DNA from: Tabrizicola sp. | Lineage (GTDB): Bacteria > Pseudomonadota > Alphaproteobacteria > Rhodobacterales > Rhodobacteraceae | NCBI RefSeq assembly: GCF_030373185.1 | Contig: NZ_JAUCZH010000008.1 | Span: 124,001 to 188,000 of the forward strand | Direction: 5' to 3' | DNA length: 64,000 nt | Shown: one piece after another, positions 1 to 8,614 of the stretch | How positions within the stretch are numbered: the stretch's first letter is position 1 | How the letters are laid out: each line of letters opens with the position of its first letter | Position numbers and translations under genes: made by a program | The notes under the pieces: generated by a model | The model's input: the letters and a program-made list of their open reading frames with translations, nothing else | Told to the model about the DNA's origin: nothing | Database searches by the model: none

Positions 1-354
1 TACAGTGACGCGGTGCGGTTGCCGCTGAACATCCTTACCTCATCGGCCAATCTCTACGTTGTAACGAACAGGGATCTGCAGGACGGCTTTGACGATTTCA
101 CCGACATGATCCAGAGCCGTGGCATCACAAGACTGATCCGCGTTGTCATGGACGCCTGGTTTGAAAGCCCTGACCAGATCGTCGGCATTTACGAGACCAA
201 TCTGATGAAGGGCGAAGAACACGCTTTGCCGCGCTTCTATTCAAAGATGTGGCTCGGCCGGTTTGATGGCGTCTGGCAGACCACAAAGATCCACAACACA
301 ATCAACGATTCACGCTGGCCGATCCTGATGACGAACATCCAGCCTGTCCAATGA
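1..354 (+). CDS. Hypothetical protein, 3' part only
   Basis: The reading frame is open from base 1 to a TGA at 352-354, so the 5' end lies outside the window. About 117 residues are visible. I do not recognise the family with certainty. The C-terminal part (WQTTKIHN...) has the look of small NTF2/SnoaL-like folds, which often end in a similar beta strand, but this is a guess. It sits 20 bases upstream of the FadJ-type gene on the same strand and is probably co-transcribed with it. Confidence 0.6.
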   Translation, partial: YSDAVRLPLNILTSSANLYVVTNRDLQDGFDDFTDMIQSRGITRLIRVVMDAWFESPDQIVGIYETNLMKGEEHALPRFYSKMWLGRFDGVWQTTKIHNTINDSRWPILMTNIQPVQ

Positions 355-374
355 CCCCCGAAGGAGCTTCTGCA

Positions 375-2564
375 ATGACCGACTTCACCATGACCGCCGA
401 CGCAGACGGTGTCGCGACAATCACCTGGGACGTGAAGCAGAAGTCCATGAATGTCATGTCGACCGAGGCCTTTGCGCTGTTGTCGGACCTGATCGACGCG
501 GCGTTGGCTGATGTGGCGGTCAAGGGCATCATCCTGACCTCGGCCAAGAAGGATTTCGCCGGGGGGATGGATCTCAATGTCATCGCCCGGATGCGGGCGG
601 GGGGGGCGCAGGCGATCTTTGATGGCGTGATGCAGATGCACCATGTGCTGCGCAAGATCGAGCGCGCGGGGATGGACCCGAAGACACTGAAAGGCGGCAA
701 GCCGATTGTAGCGGCCTTGCCCGGCACCGCGCTGGGCATCGGGCTCGAACTGCCGCTGTCTTGCCACCGCATCATCGCCGCCGATAACCCCAAGGCGAAG
801 ATCGGCCTGCCCGAGATCATGGTCGGCATCTTCCCCGGCGCGGGCGGCACGACGCGGCTGTCGCGCAAGCTGGGCGCGATGATGGCGGCGCCCTTCCTTC
901 TGGAAGGCAAGCTGGTCGATCCGAAAGCCGCCAAGGCCGCTGGCCTGATTGACGAGGTCGTCGCCCCCGAAGACCTGCTGTCCCGGGCAAAGGAATGGGT
1001 GCTGTCGGCCACCGACGCCGATCTGGTGAAGCCGTGGGATGCCAAGGGCTACAAGATGCCCGGCGGCGCGCCCTATCATCCGGCGGGCTTCATGACCTTT
1101 GTCGGTGCCAGTGCCATGGTCCACGGCAAGACGATGGGCGTCTATCCGGCGGCCAAGGCCCTGCTTGCCGCCGTTTATGAAGGCGCGCTGGTGCCATTTG
1201 ATACCGCGCTGAAGATCGAGGCGCGGCACTTCACCTCTGTCCTGATGAACCCGTCCTCCGCCGCGATGATCCGCAGCCTGTTCATCAACAAGGAAGCGTT
1301 GGAGAAGGGCGCGAACCGCCCGGATGCGCCCGACCAGTCGGTGAAGAAACTTGGCGTGATCGGGGCGGGCATGATGGGCGCGGGGATCGCCTATGTGGCG
1401 GCCAATGCCGGGATCGAGGTCGTATTGATCGACGCGGCGCAGGACGCGGCGGATCGGGGGAAGGCCCACTCTGAAACCCTGCTCGACAAGGGGATGAAGC
1501 GCGGCAAGGTGACGGCGGACAAGAAGGCCGAGGTTCTGGCCCGGATCACCGCCACCACCGACTATGCGGCGCTGCACGGTGCCGACCTGATCGTGGAAGC
1601 CGTGTTCGAGGATCCGAAGATCAAGGCCGAGGTCACCCGCAAGGTCGAAGCGGTCACCGGCGCGGACTGCATCTATGCCACCAACACCTCGACCCTGCCG
1701 ATCTCGGGTCTTGCCGGGGCATCGTCCCGCCCGGAGCAGTTCATCGGGATCCACTTCTTCAGCCCGGTCGACAAGATGATGCTGGTCGAAATCATCAAGG
1801 GCGAAAAGACCGGGGCGGTTGCGGTGGCCAAGGCGCTGGATTTCGTTCGCCAGATCCGCAAGACGCCCATCGTCGTCAACGATGCGCGGTTCTTCTATGC
1901 CAACCGCTGCATCATCCCCTACATCAACGAAGGCATCCGCATGGTGGCCGAAGGGGTGGAACCGGCGCTGGTGGAAAACGCGGCCAAGCTTGTGGGCATG
2001 CCGCTTGGGCCGCTGCAACTGGTCGATGAAACCTCGATCGACCTTGGGGTGAAGATCGCCAAGGCCACAAAGGCCGCGATGGGTAGGGATTACCCGGATG
2101 AGGCGGTTGACAAGGTCCTGTTCTGGATGGCCGATGACGGCCGTCTGGGTAAAAAGGCCAATGCGGGCTTCTATGCCTATTCCGAAAAGGGCGAACGACT
2201 GGGCCTTTGGGACGGCTTGGCGGCGAAATACCCACTCGACAAGATGCAGCCCAGCCTTGCCGACGTGCAGCACCGCCTGCTTTTCGCGCAGGTGCTGGAG
2301 GCGGTCCGGGCGCTGGAAGAAGGCGTTCTGACCGACATCCGCGAAGGCGATGTGGGCGCGATCCTGGGCTGGGGCTTTGCGCCATGGTCGGGCGGTCCGT
2401 TCAGCTGGCTTGACATGCTGGGCGCGGCGCGGGCGGTGGAAATCTGCCGTGGTCTCACAGCTCAGTTCGGCCCGCGCTTTCATGCCCCGGCCCTCCTGCG
2501 CGAGATGGCCGAGAAGGGAGAAACCTTCTACGCCCGGTTCGCAGGCGAAAAGGCCGCAGCCTGA
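375..2564 (+). CDS. fadJ: Bifunctional enoyl-CoA hydratase / 3-hydroxyacyl-CoA dehydrogenase (FadJ/FadB alpha type)
   Basis: Cytoplasmic fatty-acid beta-oxidation enzyme of 729 aa, usual length for the alpha subunit. The N-terminal crotonase domain (about 1-310) shows the oxyanion segment FAGGMDL and two Glu-bearing segments (GLELPLSCH and LPEIMVGIFPGAGG). The Rossmann NAD site GAGMMGAGIA begins near residue 328, followed by the dehydrogenase His segment IHFFSP. The start at 375 is chosen because AAGGAG lies 8 bases upstream; the ATG at 351, overlapping the previous stop, lacks such a site. The thiolase partner is not in the window, so it is presumably encoded elsewhere or upstream. FadB and FadJ are not distinguished by what I can see. 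Confidence 0.93.
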   Translation: MTDFTMTADADGVATITWDVKQKSMNVMSTEAFALLSDLIDAALADVAVKGIILTSAKKDFAGGMDLNVIARMRAGGAQAIFDGVMQMHHVLRKIERAGMDPKTLKGGKPIVAALPGTALGIGLELPLSCHRIIAADNPKAKIGLPEIMVGIFPGAGGTTRLSRKLGAMMAAPFLLEGKLVDPKAAKAAGLIDEVVAPEDLLSRAKEWVLSATDADLVKPWDAKGYKMPGGAPYHPAGFMTFVGASAMVHGKTMGVYPAAKALLAAVYEGALVPFDTALKIEARHFTSVLMNPSSAAMIRSLFINKEALEKGANRPDAPDQSVKKLGVIGAGMMGAGIAYVAANAGIEVVLIDAAQDAADRGKAHSETLLDKGMKRGKVTADKKAEVLARITATTDYAALHGADLIVEAVFEDPKIKAEVTRKVEAVTGADCIYATNTSTLPISGLAGASSRPEQFIGIHFFSPVDKMMLVEIIKGEKTGAVAVAKALDFVRQIRKTPIVVNDARFFYANRCIIPYINEGIRMVAEGVEPALVENAAKLVGMPLGPLQLVDETSIDLGVKIAKATKAAMGRDYPDEAVDKVLFWMADDGRLGKKANAGFYAYSEKGERLGLWDGLAAKYPLDKMQPSLADVQHRLLFAQVLEAVRALEEGVLTDIREGDVGAILGWGFAPWSGGPFSWLDMLGAARAVEICRGLTAQFGPRFHAPALLREMAEKGETFYARFAGEKAAA

Positions 2565-2610
2565 TGCCCGGGCTGATCCTCTGCCAGAGGAAAGACCTTG
2601 CCTGAATTTG

Positions 2611-2634
2611 CCCCTCTCCCCTTATGGGGGAGGG
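2611..2634. terminator. GC-rich hairpin between convergent genes
   Basis: A C-rich arm (CCCTCTCCCC), the loop TTAT and a G-rich arm (GGGGGAGGG) form a strong hairpin in the 124-bp gap between the convergent FadJ and 2-hydroxyacid dehydrogenase genes. It probably ends transcription from one or both sides. There is no clear T tract. Confidence 0.5.
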
Positions 2635-2688
2635 TATGATCCCGACGCTTCCGGCTTGGCCGGACGGGCTTCGGGATCCTGGCCGGCC

Positions 2689-3645
2689 TCAGGGGTTCAC
2701 GAGGTTCGGCGGCACCTTCCCGTCGGCGAAGGCCATCAGGTTTGCCACTGCCATCAGTCCCATGTCCTCGCGCACCTCAAGGCAGGCGGTGCCAAGATGC
2801 GGCAAGAGGGTGACATTTTCCATTGCGACCAGCGCGGCCGGAACCTTGGGTTCGAACTCGTAGACGTCCAGACCGGCCCCGGCGATCCGGCCTTGTTGCA
2901 GGGTGTCGATCAGCGCGGCTTCGTCCACCACATCGCCCCGGCTGATGTTCACGAAGATGCCCGAGGGTTTCATCATCGCCAGTGTCGCCTCGTTGATCAG
3001 ATGATGCGTCGCCTTCCCTCCGGGAACCGCGACCACCACGAAATCTGCCGCCATCGCCTCTGACATCTCCACCTGACGGGCGGGCAGGCCCGGGTCCGAG
3101 ACCGGCGAGCGGTTGTAGAACACCACCTCCATGTCAAAGCCATGGTGGCACCGCTTGGCAATCGCCTTGCCGATCCGGCCCATGCCGATGATCCCAAGAC
3201 GTTTGCCGGTCACATGGGTGCCAAGCATCTGCACCGGCCCCCAGCCTTCCCACTGGCCGGCGCGCAGCAGGCGTTCGCCTTCGCCAAGCCGGCGCGCGGT
3301 CATCAGGATGAGGGAAAGGGCAATGTCGGCGGTGGCATCCGTGACCGCACCGGGGGTGTTGGTCACGGCGATGCCGGCGGCGCGGGCCGCATCGACGTCG
3401 ATATGGTTGTAGCCCACGCCGAAGTTGGCAAGGATCTTCGCGCGCGGCTGCGGGACATCGTCGAAGACGTCGGGCTGGAAGCGGTCGCCCAGGGTGGGCA
3501 GGACCGCGTCATAGTCACGCAGCGCAATGCGCAGTTCCTGCGCGGACATCGGATCGGTCCGATCCCGCAAGGTGACGTCAAAGCGCGTGCGGGCGGTTTC
3601 CAGCACGCGGTCAGGCAGGCGTCGGGTGATGAGCAGCGTCTTCAT
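2689..3645 (-). CDS. D-isomer-specific 2-hydroxyacid dehydrogenase (glyoxylate/hydroxypyruvate reductase-like)
   Basis: Cytosolic NAD(P)-dependent reductase of 318 aa. The catalytic-domain segment ANFGVGYNHID and the helix NTPGAVTDATAD are typical of the family. The nucleotide site GIIGMGRIGKAIA follows in mid-protein, then the Arg region NISRGDVVDE, the Glu region GLDVYEFEP, and the catalytic His segment LLPHLGT. Likely substrates are glyoxylate or hydroxypyruvate; this is family knowledge and not proven here. The ATG at 3645 overlaps the stop of csaA by one base (TGATG), so it is translationally coupled and last in the operon ybjN-proC-csaA. Confidence 0.88.
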   Translation of the reverse strand: MKTLLITRRLPDRVLETARTRFDVTLRDRTDPMSAQELRIALRDYDAVLPTLGDRFQPDVFDDVPQPRAKILANFGVGYNHIDVDAARAAGIAVTNTPGAVTDATADIALSLILMTARRLGEGERLLRAGQWEGWGPVQMLGTHVTGKRLGIIGMGRIGKAIAKRCHHGFDMEVVFYNRSPVSDPGLPARQVEMSEAMAADFVVVAVPGGKATHHLINEATLAMMKPSGIFVNISRGDVVDEAALIDTLQQGRIAGAGLDVYEFEPKVPAALVAMENVTLLPHLGTACLEVREDMGLMAVANLMAFADGKVPPNLVNP

Positions 3646-3980
3646 CAGAAAAGTTTCCCCCCAAGTGGAACATCCTGTCTCGGGCCGATCAGCACGACCT
3701 GGCCATCTTCATCCGGCACGCCCAGAACCAGCACTTCGGACATCACCGGGCCGATCTGGCGGGGCGGAAAATTCACCACTGCCAGCACCTGCCGTCCGAC
3801 CAGCCCTTCCGGCGTATAGTGCCTTGTCAGCTGCGCCGACGACCGCTTTTCGCCAATTCCGGGACCGAAATCGACCCAAAGCCTGATCGCGGGCTTCCGC
3901 GCCTCGGGGAAGGGTTCGGCGCGGGTGATCAGCCCGACGCGGATGTCGACCTTTTCGAAATCTGCGTAGGTGATGGTCAT
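3645..3980 (-). CDS. csaA: CsaA-type tRNA-binding protein
   Basis: A small (111 aa) single-domain OB-fold tRNA-binding protein of the Trbp111/CsaA group. The family signature is visible in FEKVDIRVG near the N-terminus, the RSSAQLT segment, and VNFPPRQIGPVMSEVLVLG in the second half. CsaA has been described as an export-related chaperone in Bacillus; in other bacteria the physiological role is unclear. It overlaps proC by three bases (ATGA arrangement) and the next gene by one base, so it belongs to a tightly packed operon. Confidence 0.88.
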   Translation of the reverse strand: MTITYADFEKVDIRVGLITRAEPFPEARKPAIRLWVDFGPGIGEKRSSAQLTRHYTPEGLVGRQVLAVVNFPPRQIGPVMSEVLVLGVPDEDGQVVLIGPRQDVPLGGKLF

Positions 3981-4789
3981 TTGCCCAAATCTCGCCCACG
4001 GTTGGCGGCGGCCTTGACCGCGCGCCTCAGCAAGGCCGGAAAGCCGGTGTCCGCGTCCATCAGAACTGCCAGCGCGGCGGCCGTGGTGCCACCAGGCGAG
4101 GTGACGTTGATCCGAAGTTGGGCGGCAGTTTCAGGGCTTTTGTACGCCAGTTCCCCCGCCCCGCAGACAGTGGCACGCGCCAGTTGCATGGCGATTGGGT
4201 GGGGCAGGCCCTCGGCCTCGCCAGCGGCGGCCATCGCTTCGATCAGGTGAAACACATAGGCCGGACCGGAACCGGAAACAGCAGTCACCGCGTCGATCTG
4301 GTGTTCGTCGTCAAGGTCGACAACCTGACCGACGGCAGCCATCAACTCTCGCGCCAGGCCCAGATCTTCCTCGGACACAAAGGCGTTGCCACAGATGGCG
4401 GTGATGCCACGGCCAACCATTGCCGGGGTGTTTGGCATGGTCCGCACGATGGGCGTCTTGTCCCCAAGCGCCGCCTCGAAAGTGGCAATTGTGGTGCCTG
4501 CCGCGATGGAGATGAACAGCGTAGTCCCGTTCCCCAGCGCCTGAAGTGCCGGCAGTGCGGCCCCCATCATCTGCGGCTTTACCGCGAGTATCGCGACAGC
4601 GGGTGTCTGTGGCAGCCCTTCATTCAGATGCACGCCGGTCTGGATCAACCAGTCCGTCGGGTTGGGTTCTATCACCCAGACCGCTTCCACAGGAACCCCG
4701 GCGGCCAACCAGCCAGAAAGCAGCGCAGTCCCCATCTTGCCGCAACCAAGAAGCACCAGCCCATCCTGGGCTACCCGATCCAATGCCAT
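3977..4789 (-). CDS. proC: Pyrroline-5-carboxylate reductase
   Basis: Last step of proline synthesis: NAD(P)H-dependent reduction of 1-pyrroline-5-carboxylate. About 270 aa. The N-terminal Rossmann motif GLVLLGCGKMG is clear, followed by AVKPQMM, the VRTMPNTPAMVG segment and the C-terminal family signature (VSGSGPAYVFHLIEAM and TSPGGTTAAALAVL). I chose the ATG at 4789 because GGGGG lies a few bases upstream. The ATG at 4801 is in frame and would add four residues. Cytosolic enzyme, second in the ybjN-proC-csaA-dehydrogenase operon. Confidence 0.92.
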   Translation of the reverse strand: MALDRVAQDGLVLLGCGKMGTALLSGWLAAGVPVEAVWVIEPNPTDWLIQTGVHLNEGLPQTPAVAILAVKPQMMGAALPALQALGNGTTLFISIAAGTTIATFEAALGDKTPIVRTMPNTPAMVGRGITAICGNAFVSEEDLGLARELMAAVGQVVDLDDEHQIDAVTAVSGSGPAYVFHLIEAMAAAGEAEGLPHPIAMQLARATVCGAGELAYKSPETAAQLRINVTSPGGTTAAALAVLMDADTGFPALLRRAVKAAANRGRDLGK

Positions 4790-4816
4790 GTAATCCCCCA
4801 TTTTCCGGGGGACAGG

Positions 4817-5320
4817 TTAGGCGCGGCCGTAAGCCTCGGCAATGGCGACTTTCATCGCCTCGGCCGGAGTCTGGTCACCCCATGCCACCATCTGGAAGGC
4901 CGGGTAGAAGCGTTCCGAGGCCATCACCGCCGAGGCAATCAGCCGGTCGATCTGTTCCGGCCCGACCATCTGACCGCCCGCCAGCAACAGGCCATAGCGC
5001 CAGACCATCAGTTTCTGTTCCGCCCACCAGGTGAAGGCGCCGGTCCAGACCATGTCATTGCAGCGGTTCAGCACGTCGTAAAGTCCGGAAATCTTGTCTT
5101 CCGGCGGCTCCATCTCGAAGGTGCAGATCAGCCGGAGGGTTTCGTCCTGCGGGCTCCACGCCAAGGTCAGGGAATAGGTCCGCCACTGGCCTTCGACCGC
5201 CATTGCGATCTGGTCTTCTGTAACACGGTCGAATTCCCAGGCGTGGTGTTCGGCCAGCGTCTCGACGAGGTCGATCGGGTGAAGATCGTCCATCGTTGCG
5301 TAGTCCTCGGAAAGCGACAT
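4817..5320 (-). CDS. YbjN domain-containing protein
   Basis: 167 aa, no signal peptide or membrane segment. The sequence fits the YbjN (DUF1790) family, whose members resemble type III secretion chaperones. The pattern of a small alpha/beta domain with WRTYSLTLAWSP, then a helix (LYDVLNRCND) and the final helix after RFYPAFQMVAWG is typical. Function is not established in alphaproteobacteria. It is the first gene of the operon leading to proC, 27 bases ahead of it, and this pairing is common in Rhodobacteraceae. Confidence 0.8.
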   Translation of the reverse strand: MSLSEDYATMDDLHPIDLVETLAEHHAWEFDRVTEDQIAMAVEGQWRTYSLTLAWSPQDETLRLICTFEMEPPEDKISGLYDVLNRCNDMVWTGAFTWWAEQKLMVWRYGLLLAGGQMVGPEQIDRLIASAVMASERFYPAFQMVAWGDQTPAEAMKVAIAEAYGRA

Positions 5321-5707
5321 TGCCCGGCCTCATTATAAGGCTTCCGGAGGGCCGAAACCCACTAGAAGCTGGGTGTCTGGCAAGGGTCTGCGTTTGCCTG
5401 ACGCCTCCCTTACTAGATATGGTGTGTGCAAAGCGGAAGCCTGTAAAGCGATTTCTTCATCAATAAGCTGTGGACAACCGCTTTTTCGGTGTGGCCCGCC
5501 TCAAGATGCGGCAGGGCTGCGGGGCCAGGGCCGCAGGTCTGTCGACCGGCGATGCCGGGACATGATGCCAGCGCTTGGCATATGGCCTGAAGGCCACCGC
5601 CCTGCAACCGCTACATCCGCAAGGCGGCACGGGCGGCGCAGAACGCCGTCCCGGGGGGCAGGGCAAACCAGCGAGCAAAGCAGAAAGGTTCGCGCGGCAG
5701 GCCGCCG
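5321..5707. other. 387-bp intergenic region without a recognised gene
   Basis: This gap lies upstream of the minus-strand ybjN operon and downstream of yghU. I see no reading frame with convincing codon use. Two hairpins sit close together: ATGCCA/TGGCAT at 5565-5581 and TGGCC/GGCCA with the loop TGAA at 5583-5596. I looked for SRP RNA, RNase P RNA and tRNA signatures on both strands and found none. 6S RNA or an unknown small RNA remains possible, but I cannot support either. Confidence 0.4.
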
Positions 5708-6541
5708 TCAATCGAAGTCCGACGCCGAGTGGCGTTCGGGAAGCTGTTCGTGGGCTTCGCCCCAACTGCGGTTGACCTTGCGACCCCGGATGACCGCAGG
5801 CCGCGCGTCGATCTTCTGCGCCCAGGCGAGGACATGGGTGTAGCTGGTCACATCCAGAAATTCGGCGGCGTCATAGGCGCGGCCCAGAACCAGATTGCCA
5901 TACCAGGCATAGATCGCCATGTCGGCCAACGAATAGTCCCCCGACATCCAGTCATGTTCCGCCAGATGCCGGTCCAGCACGTCAAGCTGCCGCTTGGTTT
6001 CCATCGCATAGCGGTTGATGGGGTATTCCATCTTCGATGGCGCGTAGGCGTAGAAATGGCCAAAGCCGCCGCCCACAAAGGGGGCGCTGCCCATCTGCCA
6101 GAACAGCCACGAAAACATCTCGGTCCGGGCGCGGGGGTCTTTCGGGATGAAGGCGCCGCCAAACTTTTCGGCCAGATAAAGCATGATCGACGCGGACTCG
6201 AACACCCGCTGCGGCGGGGTTACGGAATGATCCATCAGCGCCGGGATCTTGGAATTCGGGTTCACCTCGACGAAGCCCGACCCGAACTGGTCGCCCTTGC
6301 CAATGTCGATCAGCCAGGCATCGTATTCGGCGTCATGGCCGGCTTCCAGCAGCTCCTCCAGCAGGATCGTGACCTTCACCCCGTTCGGCGTGGCCAGCGA
6401 GTAAAGCTGCAAGGGATGCGCCCCGACCGGCAGCGCCTTGTCATGCGTCGCCCCGGCGGTAGGGCGGTTGATATTGGCGAACTGGCCGCCGTTTGCCTGA
6501 TCCCAGGTCCAGACCTTCGGGGGGACGTAGTCGTTCGACAT
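5708..6541 (-). CDS. yghU: Glutathione-dependent disulfide-bond oxidoreductase, YghU-like
   Basis: 277-aa cytosolic glutathione transferase-fold protein of the nu class (YghU/YfcG), which reduces disulfides such as 2-hydroxyethyl disulfide using glutathione. The characteristic N-terminal extension (YVPPKVW then NRPTAGATHDKALPVG) precedes the thioredoxin domain LQLYSLATPNGVKV, with NPNSKIPAL and ESASIMLYLAEKFGG forming the glutathione-binding part. The helical C-terminal domain follows. It is a single gene; the next gene on the same strand (gabD) ends 69 bases upstream. Confidence 0.9.
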   Translation of the reverse strand: MSNDYVPPKVWTWDQANGGQFANINRPTAGATHDKALPVGAHPLQLYSLATPNGVKVTILLEELLEAGHDAEYDAWLIDIGKGDQFGSGFVEVNPNSKIPALMDHSVTPPQRVFESASIMLYLAEKFGGAFIPKDPRARTEMFSWLFWQMGSAPFVGGGFGHFYAYAPSKMEYPINRYAMETKRQLDVLDRHLAEHDWMSGDYSLADMAIYAWYGNLVLGRAYDAAEFLDVTSYTHVLAWAQKIDARPAVIRGRKVNRSWGEAHEQLPERHSASDFD

Positions 6542-6610
6542 CGCGCGCGCCTTTCATGCAAAGGGGCGGCACCGCCGCCCCTGTTTCGTGATGATATAGC
6601 GCAGTCTGGG

Positions 6611-8089
6611 TCAGATCGACAGACACACGTACTTGAGTTCCATGTAATCATCCAGTCCGTGGCGGCTGCCTTCACGACCAAGGCCGGATTGCTTGACCCC
6701 GCCGAACGGTGCCATCTCGTTGGAGATCAGGCCGGTGTTGACCCCCACCATCCCGTATTCCAGCGCCTCTTGCACGCGGGTGATGCGGCCAATGTCACGG
6801 GCGTAGAAATAGCTGGCAAGGCCAAAGATCGTGTCGTTGGCGCGGGCAATCACTTCTTCCTCGGTGTCGAACTTGAACAGCGGGGCGAGAGGGCCGAAGG
6901 TTTCCTCCTGCGTGACCTTCATCGTCGAGGTGACACCCGTCACCACCGTTGGTTCAAAGAACGTGCCGCCCAGTTCGTGCCGCTTGCCGCCGGTGACAAC
7001 CTTGCCGCCGCCCGCCAGAACGTCGGCGATGTGTTCTTCAACCTTCTCGACCGCGCTTTCGTTGATCAGGGGGCCAGTGGTGATGCCCGCCTTCAGCCCG
7101 TCGCCGATGGACAGCTTCTTCACCGCCGCCGCCAGCTTTTCGGCGAAAGCATCATAGACCCCGGCCTGCACATAGATCCGGTTGGCGCAGACGCAGGTCT
7201 GACCGTTGTTGCGGAACTTGGAGATCATCGCGCCATCGACGGCGGCATCCAGATCGGCGTCATCGAACACGATGAACGGGGCATTGCCGCCAAGCTCCAT
7301 CGAGCATTTCAGGATCTGGTCGGCGGCCTGTTTCAGAAGGATGCGGCCAACTTCCGTTGATCCGGTGAAGGTCAGCTTGCGGATCAGAGGGTTCTCGCAG
7401 AATTCCTTGCCGATGTCCGACGACCGCTTCGAGGTGATGACCGAAAACAGTCCGCCCGGAACCCCGGCCCGTTCCGCCAACACCGCCAGCGCCAGTGCCG
7501 ACAGGGGCGTTTCCGCCGCAGGTCGGGCGACAAAACCACAGCCAGCCGCCAGCGCGGGGGCTACCTTCCGCGCGATCATCGCGTTCGGAAAGTTCCACGG
7601 CGTGATCGAGGCGGCCACCCCGATGGGCTGCTTCAGCACATGGATGCGCTTGTCACGCTGGTGGCCGGGGATAATGTCGCCGTAGGTGCGCTTGGCTTCC
7701 TCGCCATAGAACTCGATGTAGGAGGAGCCATAGGCGATTTCGCCCTTCGCTTCGGCCAGTGGCTTGCCCATTTCGGCGGTCAGGATCGTTGCAAGGTCAT
7801 CCTGATTTGCCATGCACAGGTCAAACCACTTGCGCATCACCTGCGCGCGTTCCTTTGCCGTGCGTCCCGCCCATTCGCGGTGGGCAGCGTGCGCAGCCTT
7901 GATCGCGCGGTCCGTCTCGGCCCGGCCAAGGTTCGGCAGGTGGCAGATCACATCGCCGCGCGCCGGATTGGTGACGGGGAAGCTGGACCCGTCATCGGCG
8001 TCCACCCAATCACCGGCGACATAGGCCTTGGTCGCCAGAAGCGAGGGATCTTTCAGCAAGGATGCAAGGTCGGTCACGGAATCGAGCAT
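6611..8089 (-). CDS. gabD: NAD(P)-dependent succinate-semialdehyde dehydrogenase
   Basis: 492-aa aldehyde dehydrogenase; oxidises succinate semialdehyde to succinate in GABA and related degradation. The segment ITPWNFPNAMIARK, the catalytic Glu segment MELGGNAPFIVF, the catalytic Cys segment NNGQTCVCANR and the C-terminal EMAPFGGVKQSGLGREG match the GabD branch. The frame is open further upstream, but the ATG at 8089 is preceded by GGAGG five bases away, so I start there. Transaminase partner gabT is not in the window, so the physiological substrate is inferred from family resemblance. Confidence 0.9.
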   Translation of the reverse strand: MLDSVTDLASLLKDPSLLATKAYVAGDWVDADDGSSFPVTNPARGDVICHLPNLGRAETDRAIKAAHAAHREWAGRTAKERAQVMRKWFDLCMANQDDLATILTAEMGKPLAEAKGEIAYGSSYIEFYGEEAKRTYGDIIPGHQRDKRIHVLKQPIGVAASITPWNFPNAMIARKVAPALAAGCGFVARPAAETPLSALALAVLAERAGVPGGLFSVITSKRSSDIGKEFCENPLIRKLTFTGSTEVGRILLKQAADQILKCSMELGGNAPFIVFDDADLDAAVDGAMISKFRNNGQTCVCANRIYVQAGVYDAFAEKLAAAVKKLSIGDGLKAGITTGPLINESAVEKVEEHIADVLAGGGKVVTGGKRHELGGTFFEPTVVTGVTSTMKVTQEETFGPLAPLFKFDTEEEVIARANDTIFGLASYFYARDIGRITRVQEALEYGMVGVNTGLISNEMAPFGGVKQSGLGREGSRHGLDDYMELKYVCLSI

Positions 8090-8223
8090 GGGGGCCTCCA
8101 TTAGCGTTGCGCAAAGAGGTGCCACTTTGGGGGGGGCTTGTCCAGTTGTCCGGGCCGTATCGGGCCAGAGTTTGATCAAAACAGCCAGCGTCTGGACTGG
8201 TGCCGGCGGCAGGGGCGGGACAA

Positions 8224-8264
8224 ATCTTTTCGAAAAGATCTGCAAATTCCTTGCAAGGAATTTG
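8224..8264. terminator. Two adjacent perfect palindromes
   Basis: ATCTTTTCGAAAAGAT occupies 8224-8239, and a 22-bp perfect palindrome centred on TTGCAA occupies 8243-8264. They lie just 3' of the minus-strand OmpA/coiled-coil gene pair and upstream of gabD. They are best read as transcription terminators or repetitive palindromes for the minus-strand operon. A related A/T-rich palindrome is found at 42662-42686. Confidence 0.55.
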
Positions 8265-8284
8265 ATGTGTCCCGATCAGGGCGG

Positions 8285-8614
8285 TCAGCCGTTGGCGTGC
8301 ATCCGTTCGATATAGGCGCGCATTTCTTCAGCCTCGTGCCGTGCGTCGCGCAGGCCTTCCATTGCGGCTTTCAGTTCCGCCTCGGTCTGGCTGAGCTGGT
8401 TTGTCAGTTCCGCCTCGCGTTGGTCCATGTAGGCAAGTGCCTGATCGCGCAGTTCTTCGGCCTCATGCAGCGACTGGGCAAGTCGGTCCATTTCCGCCAT
8501 GTCGCCGCCTGCCACCCGGGTAAAGCGGTGCAAGAGCCAATGGGTGAACCAGCCCATCGCAAAGGCGACAAGCAGGATGATGGCCGTGGCGATGACAAAT
8601 TCGGTGCGGTTCAT
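8285..8614 (-). CDS. Small membrane-anchored coiled-coil protein
   Basis: 109 aa. One N-terminal membrane helix (residues about 6-30, VIATAIILLVAFAMGWF) is followed by a strongly charged alpha-helical stretch rich in E, A, R and L that looks like a coiled coil. I do not recognise a named family. The start ATG at 8614 overlaps the stop of the OmpA-family gene (ATGA), so the two are translationally coupled. This suggests a shared envelope role, perhaps as an inner-membrane partner of the OmpA-like protein; that is inference. Confidence 0.75.
   Translation of the reverse strand: MNRTEFVIATAIILLVAFAMGWFTHWLLHRFTRVAGGDMAEMDRLAQSLHEAEELRDQALAYMDQREAELTNQLSQTEAELKAAMEGLRDARHEAEEMRAYIERMHANG

Noticed and set aside
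237-2483. Long minus-strand open frame opposite the FadJ-type gene
   Set aside because: It is the mirror of a high-GC coding region, rich in Arg, His and Gly, with no domain signature; the plus-strand frame matches a known family over its whole length.
7531-7580. GTTC-N5-GTTC inside gabD as a LexA site
   Set aside because: Spacing is five instead of seven and it is inside a coding region.
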